From positions 1,307,501 through 1,369,500 of the forward strand of contig NC_135562.1 in the NCBI RefSeq assembly GCF_964340395.1: DNA of 62,000 nucleotides, written 5' to 3'. Both the position numbers and the translations under genes were made by a program. This stretch comes from Glandiceps talaboti. Its lineage: Eukaryota; Hemichordata; Enteropneusta; Spengelidae. The notes beneath the pieces are model-generated. The model saw only the letters and a list, made by a program, of their open reading frames with translations, did no database searches and was not told the DNA's origin. Position 1 is the stretch's first letter. The number at the start of each line of letters is the position of its first letter. Positions 47,979 to 57,287 of the stretch are shown one piece after another.

Positions 47979-49821
47979 CTAGCAGTTCCATTTGCTGTTA
48001 TTCCGTGTTAACCTGGCACCGATTCTGTGTGCATCGAAATGTAAAAGATTACAGTAATCTGATTCGTTGCCATAGTAACACTTACTACCTATATCTTCCT
48101 TGAGATTCCGAAATGTCTCAAGATCAGATGAAAAATCACCATCATAATTGTTAACTTTCTTCCAAAAGGTTTCATTGAAATAGTTGTAAAATTGAATATC
48201 TCGCAAAGACATCTCTGTAATCATGTCTGCCATTTGTGGAGTAATCGGAGGTTGATAGATGGTATGAGCCTTCATTGATACAGCATATACTATATCTTCA
48301 AATTCCCAACACATCAATTTCTTCAGTAATATTAATGATTCGTCGTAATATTCTGTTATCATAACCAAGTCAAGTTCGCTATCCAGTCGTTCTAATTCTG
48401 GCATCAACTTGGCAGGATCATTAGTGACAGGCAGTCTGAATCTGGGAATATATGCCCTGAAGTCATGGACAATTTGAGCTGTCATAAATTTGTCATATTG
48501 CTGCTTCACATATTCCCCAAATGGATTGGAGGCATTATGAAAGGGTGTGTCCTTCCCGCTGAAGTAGAAAGATGACTTCAGTCGGGTGAGTGGTGATCTA
48601 ATAATTGTGACATATTTGGCATTTTGAACTATTTCTTCCATAGCAGGTCTGTTGTAGAATATATGACTGGCCATTATGTTGTACCCTGGGAAATCACTGC
48701 AATTGTATGTTTGTATGATGTAATGTTGTCTAGTCTCATCTTCATGAATAAGAGAATCTTGATTGGGATCCGTTGCTACTGTCAGGTCATGTTTTAAACC
48801 ATATCTGTAGATAATGGTTGACATCGTACTTCCACCTGTTTTGGCTGTTTTAATGAACACTATGTTTTTCAGAGATTGACAAGTCGATTCACTGTAATAG
48901 GCAATCCTCGTGGTAACATTGTCGAATGTATCTGGACCGGCAGTAAAGGTAAATGTATCTACCTTACTCTCGTTTCCTTGTACACCATGTACCTTACCGA
49001 GGCTAGTTTTAACCCTGTGTAGAGAAATTGCAATGGTGAACACTAAATAAGAGTTTTAGGTTTAACTGGTACCTCTATATCAAAAATGTATATCCCAAAT
49101 ATGTAAGCTTTCATGGCGCTAGTAAGAAGAACGTATGCATAGAAATCAACAGTTCAGAAGTCCATTCAAGATTTCTAAGTAAAACAAAGTGGAACACTGA
49201 AAAACGCAAACGTTTGTAGCTTATAATACAAATCTAAGTTTCGATTAGTTCACGCCTCTAATCTCTAAGCCTGATCCTGAGCCTGATCACAAGGTTTCAT
49301 GTTGAAATATACACCATAAAGAAAACACACAAAAATGACTTACACCGTCGTGTGGGCTCTGTATTTAGATAATGATATAAACAGTAACAGCATATATACT
49401 ATTACACAAGGTATAATCTGTTGAAGTTCAAACAAAATCCATGGTCAGCAACCAGTGAAGGTTGGTAGAATCTGTTAAAGTAGTATGCATGTTGTTACTG
49501 TTTATATCATTAACTAAATACAGAGCCCAGACGGTGTAAGTGATGTTTGTGTGTTTTCTTTATATATGTGTATATCTCAACATGAAACCTTGTGATCAGG
49601 CCCACTTATCTTGATAGTTCTTTGACTCGCTGTGGGGAAAAGCACTATAACTAGGTAGAACAATATATATGATACATTTTGGGGAGAGAGGGGAATAGAA
49701 AAAAATGTACTTACTTTGGCCATGGGTGGTTAAATGAATTAAGAAAATACAGCTCGAACAGACATACAAATGCTGCTGCACAGAGGACCAACTTAAGCAT
49801 TAACCTGGAATATCCACACAT
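47979..49821 (-). CDS. Galactose-3-O-sulfotransferase-like gene A
   Basis: Type II Golgi membrane enzyme expected to move sulfate from PAPS to O3 of galactose on glycolipid or glycan. Exon 1 is 49715-49821 (ATG 49821) and exon 2 is 47979-49014. They join in phase 2 (AA|G) with GTAAGT and CTACACAG sites, giving about 380 residues, close to the family norm. Residues ~8-31 are a hydrophobic signal anchor (LMLKLVLCAAAFVCLFELYF). The PAPS 5'-phosphosulfate loop is FIKTAKTGGST at ~89-99, where vertebrate family members have a KTxKTxSST form. The 3'-phosphate motif is IIRSPLTRLKSSF at ~173-185. ELDLVMITEYYDESLILLKK leads into the family's CWEFED block at ~249-277. Several NxS/T glycosylation sites are present. 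The intron carries a foldback element (49281-49601). The acceptor sugar is unknown. A tandem paralogue lies upstream at 55883-57960. Confidence 0.9.
49281..49601. mobile_element. Foldback/MITE element in the intron of sulfotransferase A
   Basis: Arms of about 110 bp: 49281-49393 begins GCCTGATCACAAGGTTTCAT and 49491-49601 is its near-perfect reverse complement, sharing GAAAACACACAAA, CTTACACCGTC, GGGCTCTGTATTTAG and AATGATATAAACAGTAACA. About 95 bp separate the arms. No open frame. The arms copy a GACTTACACC motif that looks like a donor but on the antisense reading only. Confidence 0.9.
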
Positions 49822-49925
49822 CACTGACACCGTCCTTATGTGTAACTGTACGTTCATTAATGTGAAATGTTTTTTGTTTCCTTCGATCGAACATCTGTTC
49901 AAACATACCCTCTAAGTGATGCACT

Positions 49926-49966
49926 ACATGGTAACCTGTTTAGTAACAGCTGTGACAGTCATTTAG
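49926..49966 (-). promoter_or_regulatory. Upstream block shared with the other sulfotransferase copies
   Basis: ATGGTAACCTGTTTAGTAAC followed by AGCTGTGACAGTCATTTAG lies about 105-145 bp upstream of the gene A ATG. Similar sequence lies at the same relative place before gene B (58028-58112) and before the relic exon (55083-55170). It contains an E-box-like CAGCTG. It could be regulatory, or only inherited duplicate DNA. Confidence 0.45.
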
Positions 49967-50368
49967 TCATTTTAAAGCCTGTTTGCTTTCAAGACACGTG
50001 GAGTAGTGATTGATGGTTATAAACGTGTTTCTCTTAATAAAATGAGACCTGCAGATTTTTAGACCACCGTACTGATTATCATGCAGTTTTGTTGTTGTAA
50101 CGTGGGTGTATTATTTTTTATGTGACAGCGATGTCAATGCAAATGAAACGTTTTATCTAAAGAACGTAGGCTCGTACGGTAGATTTTGTACGTACCAAAG
50201 TGAATTAAAGTTGGAGAATATATTGTTCATGGTTCCCAAGAATCAATAGGACAGTACAATATAGTTACTTTGGAACGGTAAATTGGAAATGAATGTGACG
50301 TTTTGATCCATCTACTACGGACCTTGATCACTCAATGATTTACAGACTGTAATTATTCAGCTCTCATA

Positions 50369-50374
50369 CATACA

Positions 50375-50408
<34 letters not shown>

Positions 50409-50452
50409 CATACATACATACATACATACATACATACATACATACATACATA
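50369..50452 (+). repeat. (CATA)n microsatellite at the left edge of the Penelope-like insert
   Basis: About 20 units with one TATA interruption. It runs directly into the first codon I can assign to the Penelope-like coding sequence. Confidence 0.97.
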
Positions 50453-51096
50453 ATGATCAGAGGAGTAACAACGATCGTCCCATACTAGCTCTTACATACC
50501 ATCCCTTTTCAACTAGAGTTAAAGACATTATATACAAGCATTTTAATATCTTACGTTCTAATAGGGTTACCAATTCATTTTTTCCTGCAGTACCATTAAC
50601 AGCTTGGCGTCGTGATACCAGTCTTAGAGATATGGTGGTACGTACAGAACAACGTGAATTGGAAGTTAATGCTGGTTCTTTTCCGTGCGATCGTACTCGA
50701 TGTGGTACATGTCGTTTCATTATTAATACTAATCATGTTTTTGGCCCTAAGAACAGAGTGCCTGTTACAAGTAGATTTACTTGTATTAGTACTAATGTAG
50801 TGTATTGCATTACATGTCAAAAATGTGGTTTTCTATATATAGGTTCAACTGTACGTCGTCTTGGTGATCGTTTCGTGGAACATCTCCGTTTGACCAGACA
50901 AAGGAATCGTAACTATCCCGTATCTATGCATTTTATTACAAACGATCATAATGTATCAGATATGTCCATTTCAGGAATTTGTAAGGTTTCTGGTGATGAG
51001 AAAGCTTTGAGGTTGAAGGAAGAAGAAATCATTTTCCGTCTTGGAACGCTGGAACCCCTTGGAATTAATAGATTATTCTCGTCTTTCCCAATCTAA
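50452..51096 (+). pseudogene. Penelope-like element C-terminal GIY-YIG endonuclease, 5'-truncated
   Basis: One open frame of 214 codons without an upstream ATG. It starts at the microsatellite edge with NDQRSNNDRPILALTYHPFS, the linker typical after the reverse transcriptase of Penelope-like elements. A cysteine knuckle follows (FPCDRTRCGTC), then the GIY-YIG nuclease core VVYCITCQKCGFLYIGST with RRLGDRFVEH, and it ends at TAA after SSFPI. The reverse transcriptase (roughly 500-600 residues in complete elements) is absent. The remaining frame has no internal stop, so the insertion is probably young. Target nicking by this nuclease is known for the family; activity of this fragment is unlikely. 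Confidence 0.9.
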
Positions 51097-51325
51097 TTAT
51101 CATGATTATTGGGTATTTTTTAAATTTCAGGCGTATTCTATTGGGTTCTATTAGGTGCGTGCGAATTTTAGAACTTATCCCACGTACAACCGTTTATTTA
51201 TATCACGCGCGGTTTTGTTCCATTATATTTAGAAATGTTCGGGTTGTCACCTGGCATTTCTCTGTCTCGCCAATTTTTCCTTTGAAAAAGAATATTTATT
51301 CGAAACGTCGGATTTAACAGCTATA
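51097..51325 (+). mobile_element. Penelope-like 3' untranslated tail with hammerhead-like motif
   Basis: Follows the GIY-YIG stop. Near 51288-51318, TCCTTTGAAAAAGAATATTT is followed by ATTCGAAACGTCGGA: the stem GAAT/ATTC sits between a degenerate CTGANGA-like block and GAAAC-GTC, and TCC/GGA could form an outer stem. Penelope-like elements are known to carry hammerhead ribozymes. Here the first core box is not canonical, so catalytic activity is doubtful. Confidence 0.6.
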
Positions 51326-51363
51326 TATACGGACTGGTTTATTAGTTCCTTATGCATTTCTTT

Positions 51364-51549
51364 CTACATACATACATACATACATATACATACATACATA
51401 CATACATACATACATACATACATACATACATACATACATACATACATACATACATACATACATACATACATACATACATACATACATACATACATACATA
51501 CATACATACATACATACATGCATACATACATACATACATACATACATGC
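51364..51549 (+). repeat. (CATA)n microsatellite at the right edge of the Penelope-like insert
   Basis: About 45 CATA units with TATA and TGCA interruptions. Tyr/Ile/His/Thr and Met/Tyr/Val/Cys frames are artefacts. It is the same repeat and phase as the tract at 50369-50452. Confidence 0.97.
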
Positions 51550-52289
51550 ACACACAGACTTTGACGAGAATAAAACACTTAAAGTAAATGAACTAAATGT
51601 GTCTAATCAAGGGATAGACTCTTGGTTTGTCAAACCGTCCAATGAAAGTATCTTACAGCTCTTGAGATAAAAGAATATTTTAAAACGTTGCGTATGACAC
51701 ATTGGAACACCTTCCACTTCTCCACTATACGATGTCGGTGTAGAATAGTCCTGTACCATAGTAGTGGGTGCGCCGCTTCACTTAGGATGGCATCTGTCTT
51801 TTGTGTCACAAATACGTACCATATCAGTCTATGAAGATTTAATATGATATTCAAATAGCTTAACAAATGAAATCCGTTTATCATATTACTTTTGATATTT
51901 GATCCCCTTTTATATTTACAGAATATGTGCATTGTTTGGAGACAGACATCAATGCTGAATGATTTAACCATTACGTGTAATCATGGTCCGTAGTAGAAGG
52001 ATTGACACGTCACATTCATTTCTAACTTACCATTCCAAAGTAACTATATTGTACTGTCCTATTCATTCTTGGATCCATAAGCAACGCACATATTCTCCAT
52101 TTTACATGCATTGTGTTGAGGGCTATCTGATAGTAATTTTACCACACTTCTCTAAAACCATAAGTCGTCGTCATAGTAACTCAACAATTATCATTCATTC
52201 ACGAAGTTCTTGACGATACACCACTGTCCTAGATCTGTCCTGTAATTTTGTTTGTTTTGTATTACAACGTTGTATTACTTCATTATTCA
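51550..52289. other. Gene-free stretch
   Basis: Near 51700-52210 two segments read as a diverged inverted pair: CACACTTCTCTAAAACCATA and GTCGTCATAG on one side, CACTTCTCCACTATACGATG on the other. No coding support. Confidence 0.35.
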
Positions 52290-52372
52290 TACTCGTAGAT
52301 CGTGCCAGGGGTAATACTTTTAAAGTTCTTTGAGCACATAGTGGAAAAACGCTATATAAAAACCATTATCAT
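52290..52372 (+). mobile_element. Non-LTR retrotransposon 3'-end remnant
   Basis: GTGCCAGGGGTAATACTTTT, AAAGTTCTTTGAGCACA and AAAACGCTATATAAAAACCA form the usual ending of CR1/L2-type elements (AAGCGCTTTGAG...GCGCTATATAAAT...). No coding part is attached. Confidence 0.6.
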
Positions 52373-52451
52373 TAATGGAATTGGAATTACCGTGGTCAAC
52401 ATCGCCATGCAGTTGGTGAAATTCAATACAGTGCTGTGTGGTATTATCATG

Positions 52452-52484
52452 TTTGTTTGTTTGTTTGTTTGTTTGTTTGTTTGC
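52452..52484 (+). repeat. (TTTG)n microsatellite
   Basis: About seven TTTG units, within otherwise unannotated sequence. Confidence 0.9.
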
Positions 52485-52912
52485 TTGTTTTCTTTTCTTT
52501 TGTGTTTTTGTTTTTTTACTGTTATTTGTTGGGGATTTAGATTAGCTAGCTGTTATGAAAGTTAGTGCAAATTGAAGATTTTAAGAAATGAAAGGTTATC
52601 CGTTCTCCCTAAATAAATTTCATTTTTCTCGCCTTGAGTGAGACTCTACGAGATAATACGAGATAACGCTGGGACAGTTAAATCCTAACTTTTTATTTCA
52701 TTTTTCCAATTATTTTCAGGTCAACTTTATTAAACTATTGAGTATATTTTCTTGGACTCTAACCACCATTTATTTTTGAGACCTAGGTTTTGGGTTATTT
52801 ACTCAATCCATCTTTCCACACAACTTCAAGGAGTGAATATCTTACACCATTCTGAATTGTTTGATCTCTTCTGAAAAATGTGATATGTTTTTTGTCTTCT
52901 GTTTCGTCACAG

Positions 52913-53010
52913 AACAAGTAATCCCAGACTACATAGACTGTGATAGCTTATTACTGCAATTAGCAAGTATGGCAGTAACCATGGCGACTAAAGATGGCCA
53001 ACGAATATAG
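52913..53010 (+). pseudogene. Relic of exon 5 of the CCCH gene
   Basis: After a pyrimidine-rich tract and CACAG, the sequence opens AACAAGTAATCC, like exon 5 of the CCCH gene (AACAATTCATTT). It then encodes LLLQLASMAVTMA, comparable to LPQLASRALSMA of exon 5, before a stop at 53008-53010. It retains both the splice-acceptor context and the local protein motif. It is either a duplicated exon of a dead paralogue or an unused alternative exon 8.7 kb downstream. Confidence 0.5.
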
Positions 53011-53627
53011 CATTTTATCGCCAATGTTGGATTAACGAAACCCTTGTATATTTCATAGAGATTCGAATAAGTGTTTGTAATATTGATAAAAATTTCACAC
53101 TACATGTATTAATCATTAAAATAAGTGTCCAGTGTGACAGGTAACTATTCAATGGATCACGAACGCCTTAAAAATTAGTTAAAAGTTGTACAAATACAAA
53201 ACAAGTGTCAGCTGGAGAAATCTAATTGACGACTATAACCATTCTATAGAGATTAGAAAAGATTGTATTTATTTTATTTAGTGTGTCAACTTCAACTATA
53301 ACCATACTGGTGCCCTTTTTAATGAAAGTTAACATGTACTATGGCATAGCGACCAATGAACTCTGTCTAATAGTACGATCGACTAGCTGATCACTTGACA
53401 AAATCTTTTGACTGACGAAACCATTCCATATCCATTTAGACACAACTTTGACGACAGACGAATTACAGTAGTGTTAGACTGAGACAAGTGCGTGTTTTGC
53501 TAATTAATATGCAAATATTTGTATACCTAAATAGCTGTCTTTAACACAAATTGTAACCATACAGCATAGCAAATCAAGTAAGGTGTTCTGTAATGTTTTA
53601 CATTTGGTTTTTTGGGGAATGTGCACC
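53011..53627. other. Gene-free stretch
   Basis: No recognisable exon or element. Confidence 0.4.
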
Positions 53628-53861
53628 TAAGGGAGCCTTCAGTATTTACAGGGGGAGGGCCGGAGGAAATCACACATGGTCTGTTAAGAAAAACATGACC
53701 TCCCCATTCTCCATTTGTAAAATGTGACCCTCCCCTTTGTCCCATTTTGTAAAACATGACCCGCCCCATCCCATGACAATTGCATATACTGAATGTTAAT
53801 CAATATTCACATTATATGTATACATACAATTAAATGATATTGACTCAAATAGTACCAGTGA

Positions 53862-53999
53862 GTCAGATTAGACTGTGACACTGATAATGGCAATACTGAA
53901 GGTGAAGGTGATGATGATGACAATGATATCAGGGAACTTTTACAAGTGACCAGATCAGGCAGAGTATGCACAACATGGACAGCACATTTTAGATACTAA
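53862..53999 (+). pseudogene. Possible transposon-encoded protein C-terminus
   Basis: A 45-codon frame ends at TAA 53997-53999. It has a Gly/Glu/Asp-rich acidic stretch followed by ELLQVTRSGRVCTTW. A TRSGR tail is common at the end of proteins encoded by animal transposons. There is no ATG and no upstream continuation. This is a weak call. Confidence 0.35.
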
Positions 54000-54064
54000 C
54001 TAGATGGTGTATGATTATAAGAGAAAGGTCACTAGCCAGTCTTTTACTGTTTGTCACTTTATAG

Positions 54065-54124
54065 AGTTTTGAATGTCATAGAGAACATGTATCACTGTCC
54101 GTGTTCTCTATGACATTCAAAACT
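54065..54124. repeat. Perfect 23-bp inverted repeat, 14-nt loop
   Basis: TTTTGAATGTCATAGAGAAC forms the core of both arms, which match without mismatch. It is located inside the TIR element, next to its ATC array. Confidence 0.93.
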
Positions 54125-54127
<3 letters not shown>

Positions 54128-54181
<54 letters not shown>

Positions 54182-54182
54182 C
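54128..54182 (+). repeat. (ATC)n triplet array inside the TIR element
   Basis: About 18 ATC units, then a few CAC/ATC variants. Confidence 0.95.
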
Positions 54183-54904
54183 TGCTACCATCACCATCAT
54201 ATTTTAACAACAACATTCACGGACAGTGTGAGTGATCAGGTGAAATGGTACACTCAACAAAATGCATCGTTTTATTAAACAATTTTCTTACAATTTATGT
54301 ATTTTTATTTTTCTATTTTGGCTTGTATAAATAAATGTTGAGTGCTCATCTCACTTTTACATCTCAAAACACACAAAATAAATTGACAGTAATTGAATCT
54401 TCAATTTTGTCACAAAACTACGGATTGTAAAATGTGACCCTCCCCCAAGAACAGGTTAGTAAAATGTGACTCACCCCCGATTTCTCCGGCCCTCCCCCTT
54501 GTAAATACTGAAGGCTCCCTAACGTCTAACTTTTACTCCTTATCTGTTGTTGAACTTTGTCGTTATATTTTCCAACTGAATGAAGAAAACGTTTGGGAAT
54601 GATATGTTATGCCTTCCTGACCATAATATACGAAATATTGGTAAGGGTATTGACAACTTTGAACGTTTTGACTCATATTTCGAGCACCACAGAATGACTG
54701 ACGTATAGGCACACGTTGTCATGACGTAGAACGACCATAAATCTCACATTGTCTTTTGTTTAGCGTTTAGCTTCGCTTTCAAGTGGATATATTCCACCGG
54801 GAAGTACGTACTCCAGTCCATAATCCTATAAATTTCATACCCCCTCCCCCAATATCATAATATGATACATGTACATAGGAAGATATTTTTAGCTTAATAA
54901 CACA

Positions 54905-55013
54905 TTCCCAATACTCCATGTTGTGAAAAGTGTTGTAAGAAAGTAGACGGTGACAGGAATACAAATACGACTACAAAATAGGACTGAGAATGTCCATACA
55001 CCCCAGTCATCAT
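54905..55013 (-). pseudogene. Relic first exon of a third sulfotransferase
   Basis: On the minus strand it encodes MMTGVYGHSQS then YFVVVFVFL, matching MMTGIYGYSKL...FVVVFVFLF of the gene B first exon with a deletion of about 15 nt in between. The GTAAGT donor that ends the other first exons is not present (TGTTATTAAG instead). No matching catalytic exon lies between it and gene A. The upstream ~200 bp also match those of gene B. It is probably the remains of a third tandem copy. Confidence 0.75.
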
Positions 55014-55082
55014 ACATATATATAAATATGTATGTATGTATGTACGTATAAGATTATGCCTTCTCCATGTATTTGCCAAGCC

Positions 55083-55170
55083 ATACCCACTGGTATAATT
55101 TCAAAGTACTTGACTACATCTAGTAACATATGGTAACATGCTTAGTAACAGATGTAACAAATGACAAAAT
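55083..55170 (-). promoter_or_regulatory. Upstream block before the relic exon
   Basis: CCCACTGGTATAATTTCAAA then GTACTTGACTA, TGGTAACATG and TTAGTAACAGATGTAACAAA closely match 58028-58112 upstream of gene B, and in part 49926-49966 upstream of gene A. Confidence 0.5.
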
Positions 55171-55229
55171 GACAAATATCAATAAACAATGTTAATAAAT
55201 ATTTGGACTCATTGAGAAATGATAGATGA

Positions 55230-55882
55230 TTATGCCCTTTCGTATAATAGATCCTGGAACCCCCTAGAACACTACTTCCTAGAACCCCACCCCGGTACAG
55301 CACCTCCTGGAACCCCCTAGTTAGTACACTACTTCCTAGAACCCCCCCCCCCCCCGGTAAAGTACCTCCTGGAACTCATGAACAATAGGATCCTGCAATC
55401 CCCGGTACAATAGATCCAGGGCTATAGCCAAACGCTATAAATGTCTTATTGACCTTGGTGTGTCCCCACGGCATTAAATATGACCACGTAACACTCATAA
55501 CACTCTACTCTATTTGTAATTGGAATGACAACCTCTACTCTACATTATAATTGGAATGGCAACTAACTGAATGTAGAAAATGTTGCCATTCTTCTGTTTA
55601 CGTATTGTAAATGCCTGTCATTCGTTTGATGTCATTTAGATTGTCATTCGTTTTAGGGTCGCCCACACTGGGGTCCACCACTTACGAAAACAGAGTCGGA
55701 GAGTAAATTTCGAACCCTGACTACTAACAAAGTTATACTCACGCTAATATCAAATTGGAAACAGTACCAACACCTCAATCCTTTATCTCCATATTATAAT
55801 TATGACTGTACATGCTCCAAATGTTAGACGTACCATGCAATGCTGACTAGCAGTAATGTCGACATTAAAACTGTAATGCTGA
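55230..55882. other. Gene-free stretch downstream of sulfotransferase B
   Basis: Near 55250-55420 there are several imperfect copies of a CCTAGAACCCC / CCTGGAACCCCC motif with a poly-C run. A 15-bp repeat AATGCTGACTAGCAG occurs at about 55838 and again at about 55873, the second copy covering the stop codon of gene B. Confidence 0.6.
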
Positions 55883-57108
55883 CTAGCAGATCCATTTATA
55901 GTTATTTCGTAGTGATTTTGCACTCATTCTGTTTGCATCTATATGCAGAAGCTCGCAATAATCTGATTCGTTGCCATAACTACATCTACTACTTATATCT
56001 TCCTTGAGAGTCCGAAATGTCTCAAGATCGGCTGAAAAATCACCATCATAATTGTTAACTTTCTTCCAAAAGGTTTCATTGAAATAGTTGTAAAATTGAA
56101 TATCTCGCAAAGACAACTCTGTAATCATGTCTGCCATTTTGGGAGTAATCGGAGGTTGATAGATGGTATGAGCCTTCATTGATACAGCATATACTATATC
56201 TTCAAATTCCCAACACATCAATTTCTTCAGTAATATTAATGATTCGTCATAATATTCTGTTAACATAACCAAGTCAAGTTCGCTATCCAATCGTTCTAAT
56301 TCTGGCATCATATTGGCTGGATCAATACTCAAGGGTAGTCGAAATCTTGGAACATATGCCTTCAAATCACGAGCTTTACCCTCCTTAAAACTGTCATAAC
56401 GCTGTTGTAGATATTCTTGCAATGGGTTCGAGGTGTTAGGAAAGAGTTTGTCCTTCCCGCTGAAGTAGAAAGAGGACTTTAGTCGTGCATGTGGTGATCT
56501 AATAATTGTGACATATTTGGCATTTTCAACTATTTCTTCCATAGCAGGTCTGTTGTAGAATATATGACTGGCCATTATGTTGTACCCTGGGAAATCACTG
56601 CAATTGTATGTTTCTATGATGTAGTGTTTACCGGATTCGTCTTCGGATATTAATGAATCGCGTCCTGGGTCAACAGCTGCTACAAGGTCATGTTTTAAAC
56701 CATACCTGTAGATAATGGTTGACATCGTACTTCCACCTGTTTTGGCTGTTTTAATGAACACGACTTTATTCTGAGGTATACACGTAGATTCATTGGACTT
56801 GTCGATGATAGCGTCAACCGGTATCGTGTCTATACTAGCAAAGGTCAAATCGCTTACGTTACTGTGGTTGCTTTGCTCAATATCGTCATTTTTCAGCCTG
56901 TGTAGATAAGGAAGAATTATGTACACAAAGGAAAGTAGAACTATAGATTTTAAACTTTGACACTTAGAAAACTTTGAATAAAACATGAACAGACAGTGAA
57001 TGCTAAGGTCAGATATGTTGGATTATAACAATAAAAATTTATGTTGAAATGACATCAAAAAGGGAAGGCAAACAAAAAAATTAATTTAAAGATTTTAAAT
57101 TGGCTGAA

Positions 57109-57153
<45 letters not shown>

Positions 57154-57188
57154 TGCTTCGAAAAAGAAGGCTTATTCGATCTGTCTAT

Positions 57189-57287
<99 letters not shown>

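Larger units (their letters stand above)
53631..54519. mobile_element. TIR element, copy 2 (PIF/Harbinger-like features)
   Basis: The 889-bp element starts GGGAGCCTTCAGTATTTACA GGGGGAGGGCCGGAG and ends with its near-exact reverse complement. It is flanked on both sides by TAA (53628-53630 and 54520-54522), a 3-bp target duplication. TIRs starting GGG and TWA duplications are usual for PIF/Harbinger elements. Several subterminal copies of AAAATGTGACCCTCCCC lie inside both ends. The interior holds a coding scrap (53862-53999), a perfect hairpin and an ATC array. No transposase. Same family as 30430-31717. Confidence 0.88.

Noticed and set aside
51342-51578. Tyr/Val/Cys/Met and Thr/Tyr/Ile/His frames
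   Set aside because: Translations of the (CATA)n microsatellite.
56898-56986. Upstream Met at 56986 as the start of sulfotransferase B
   Set aside because: The segment reads through an intron end (pyrimidine tract and CTACACAG). The spliced first exon at 57839-57960 gives a matching phase and the signal anchor, as in gene A.
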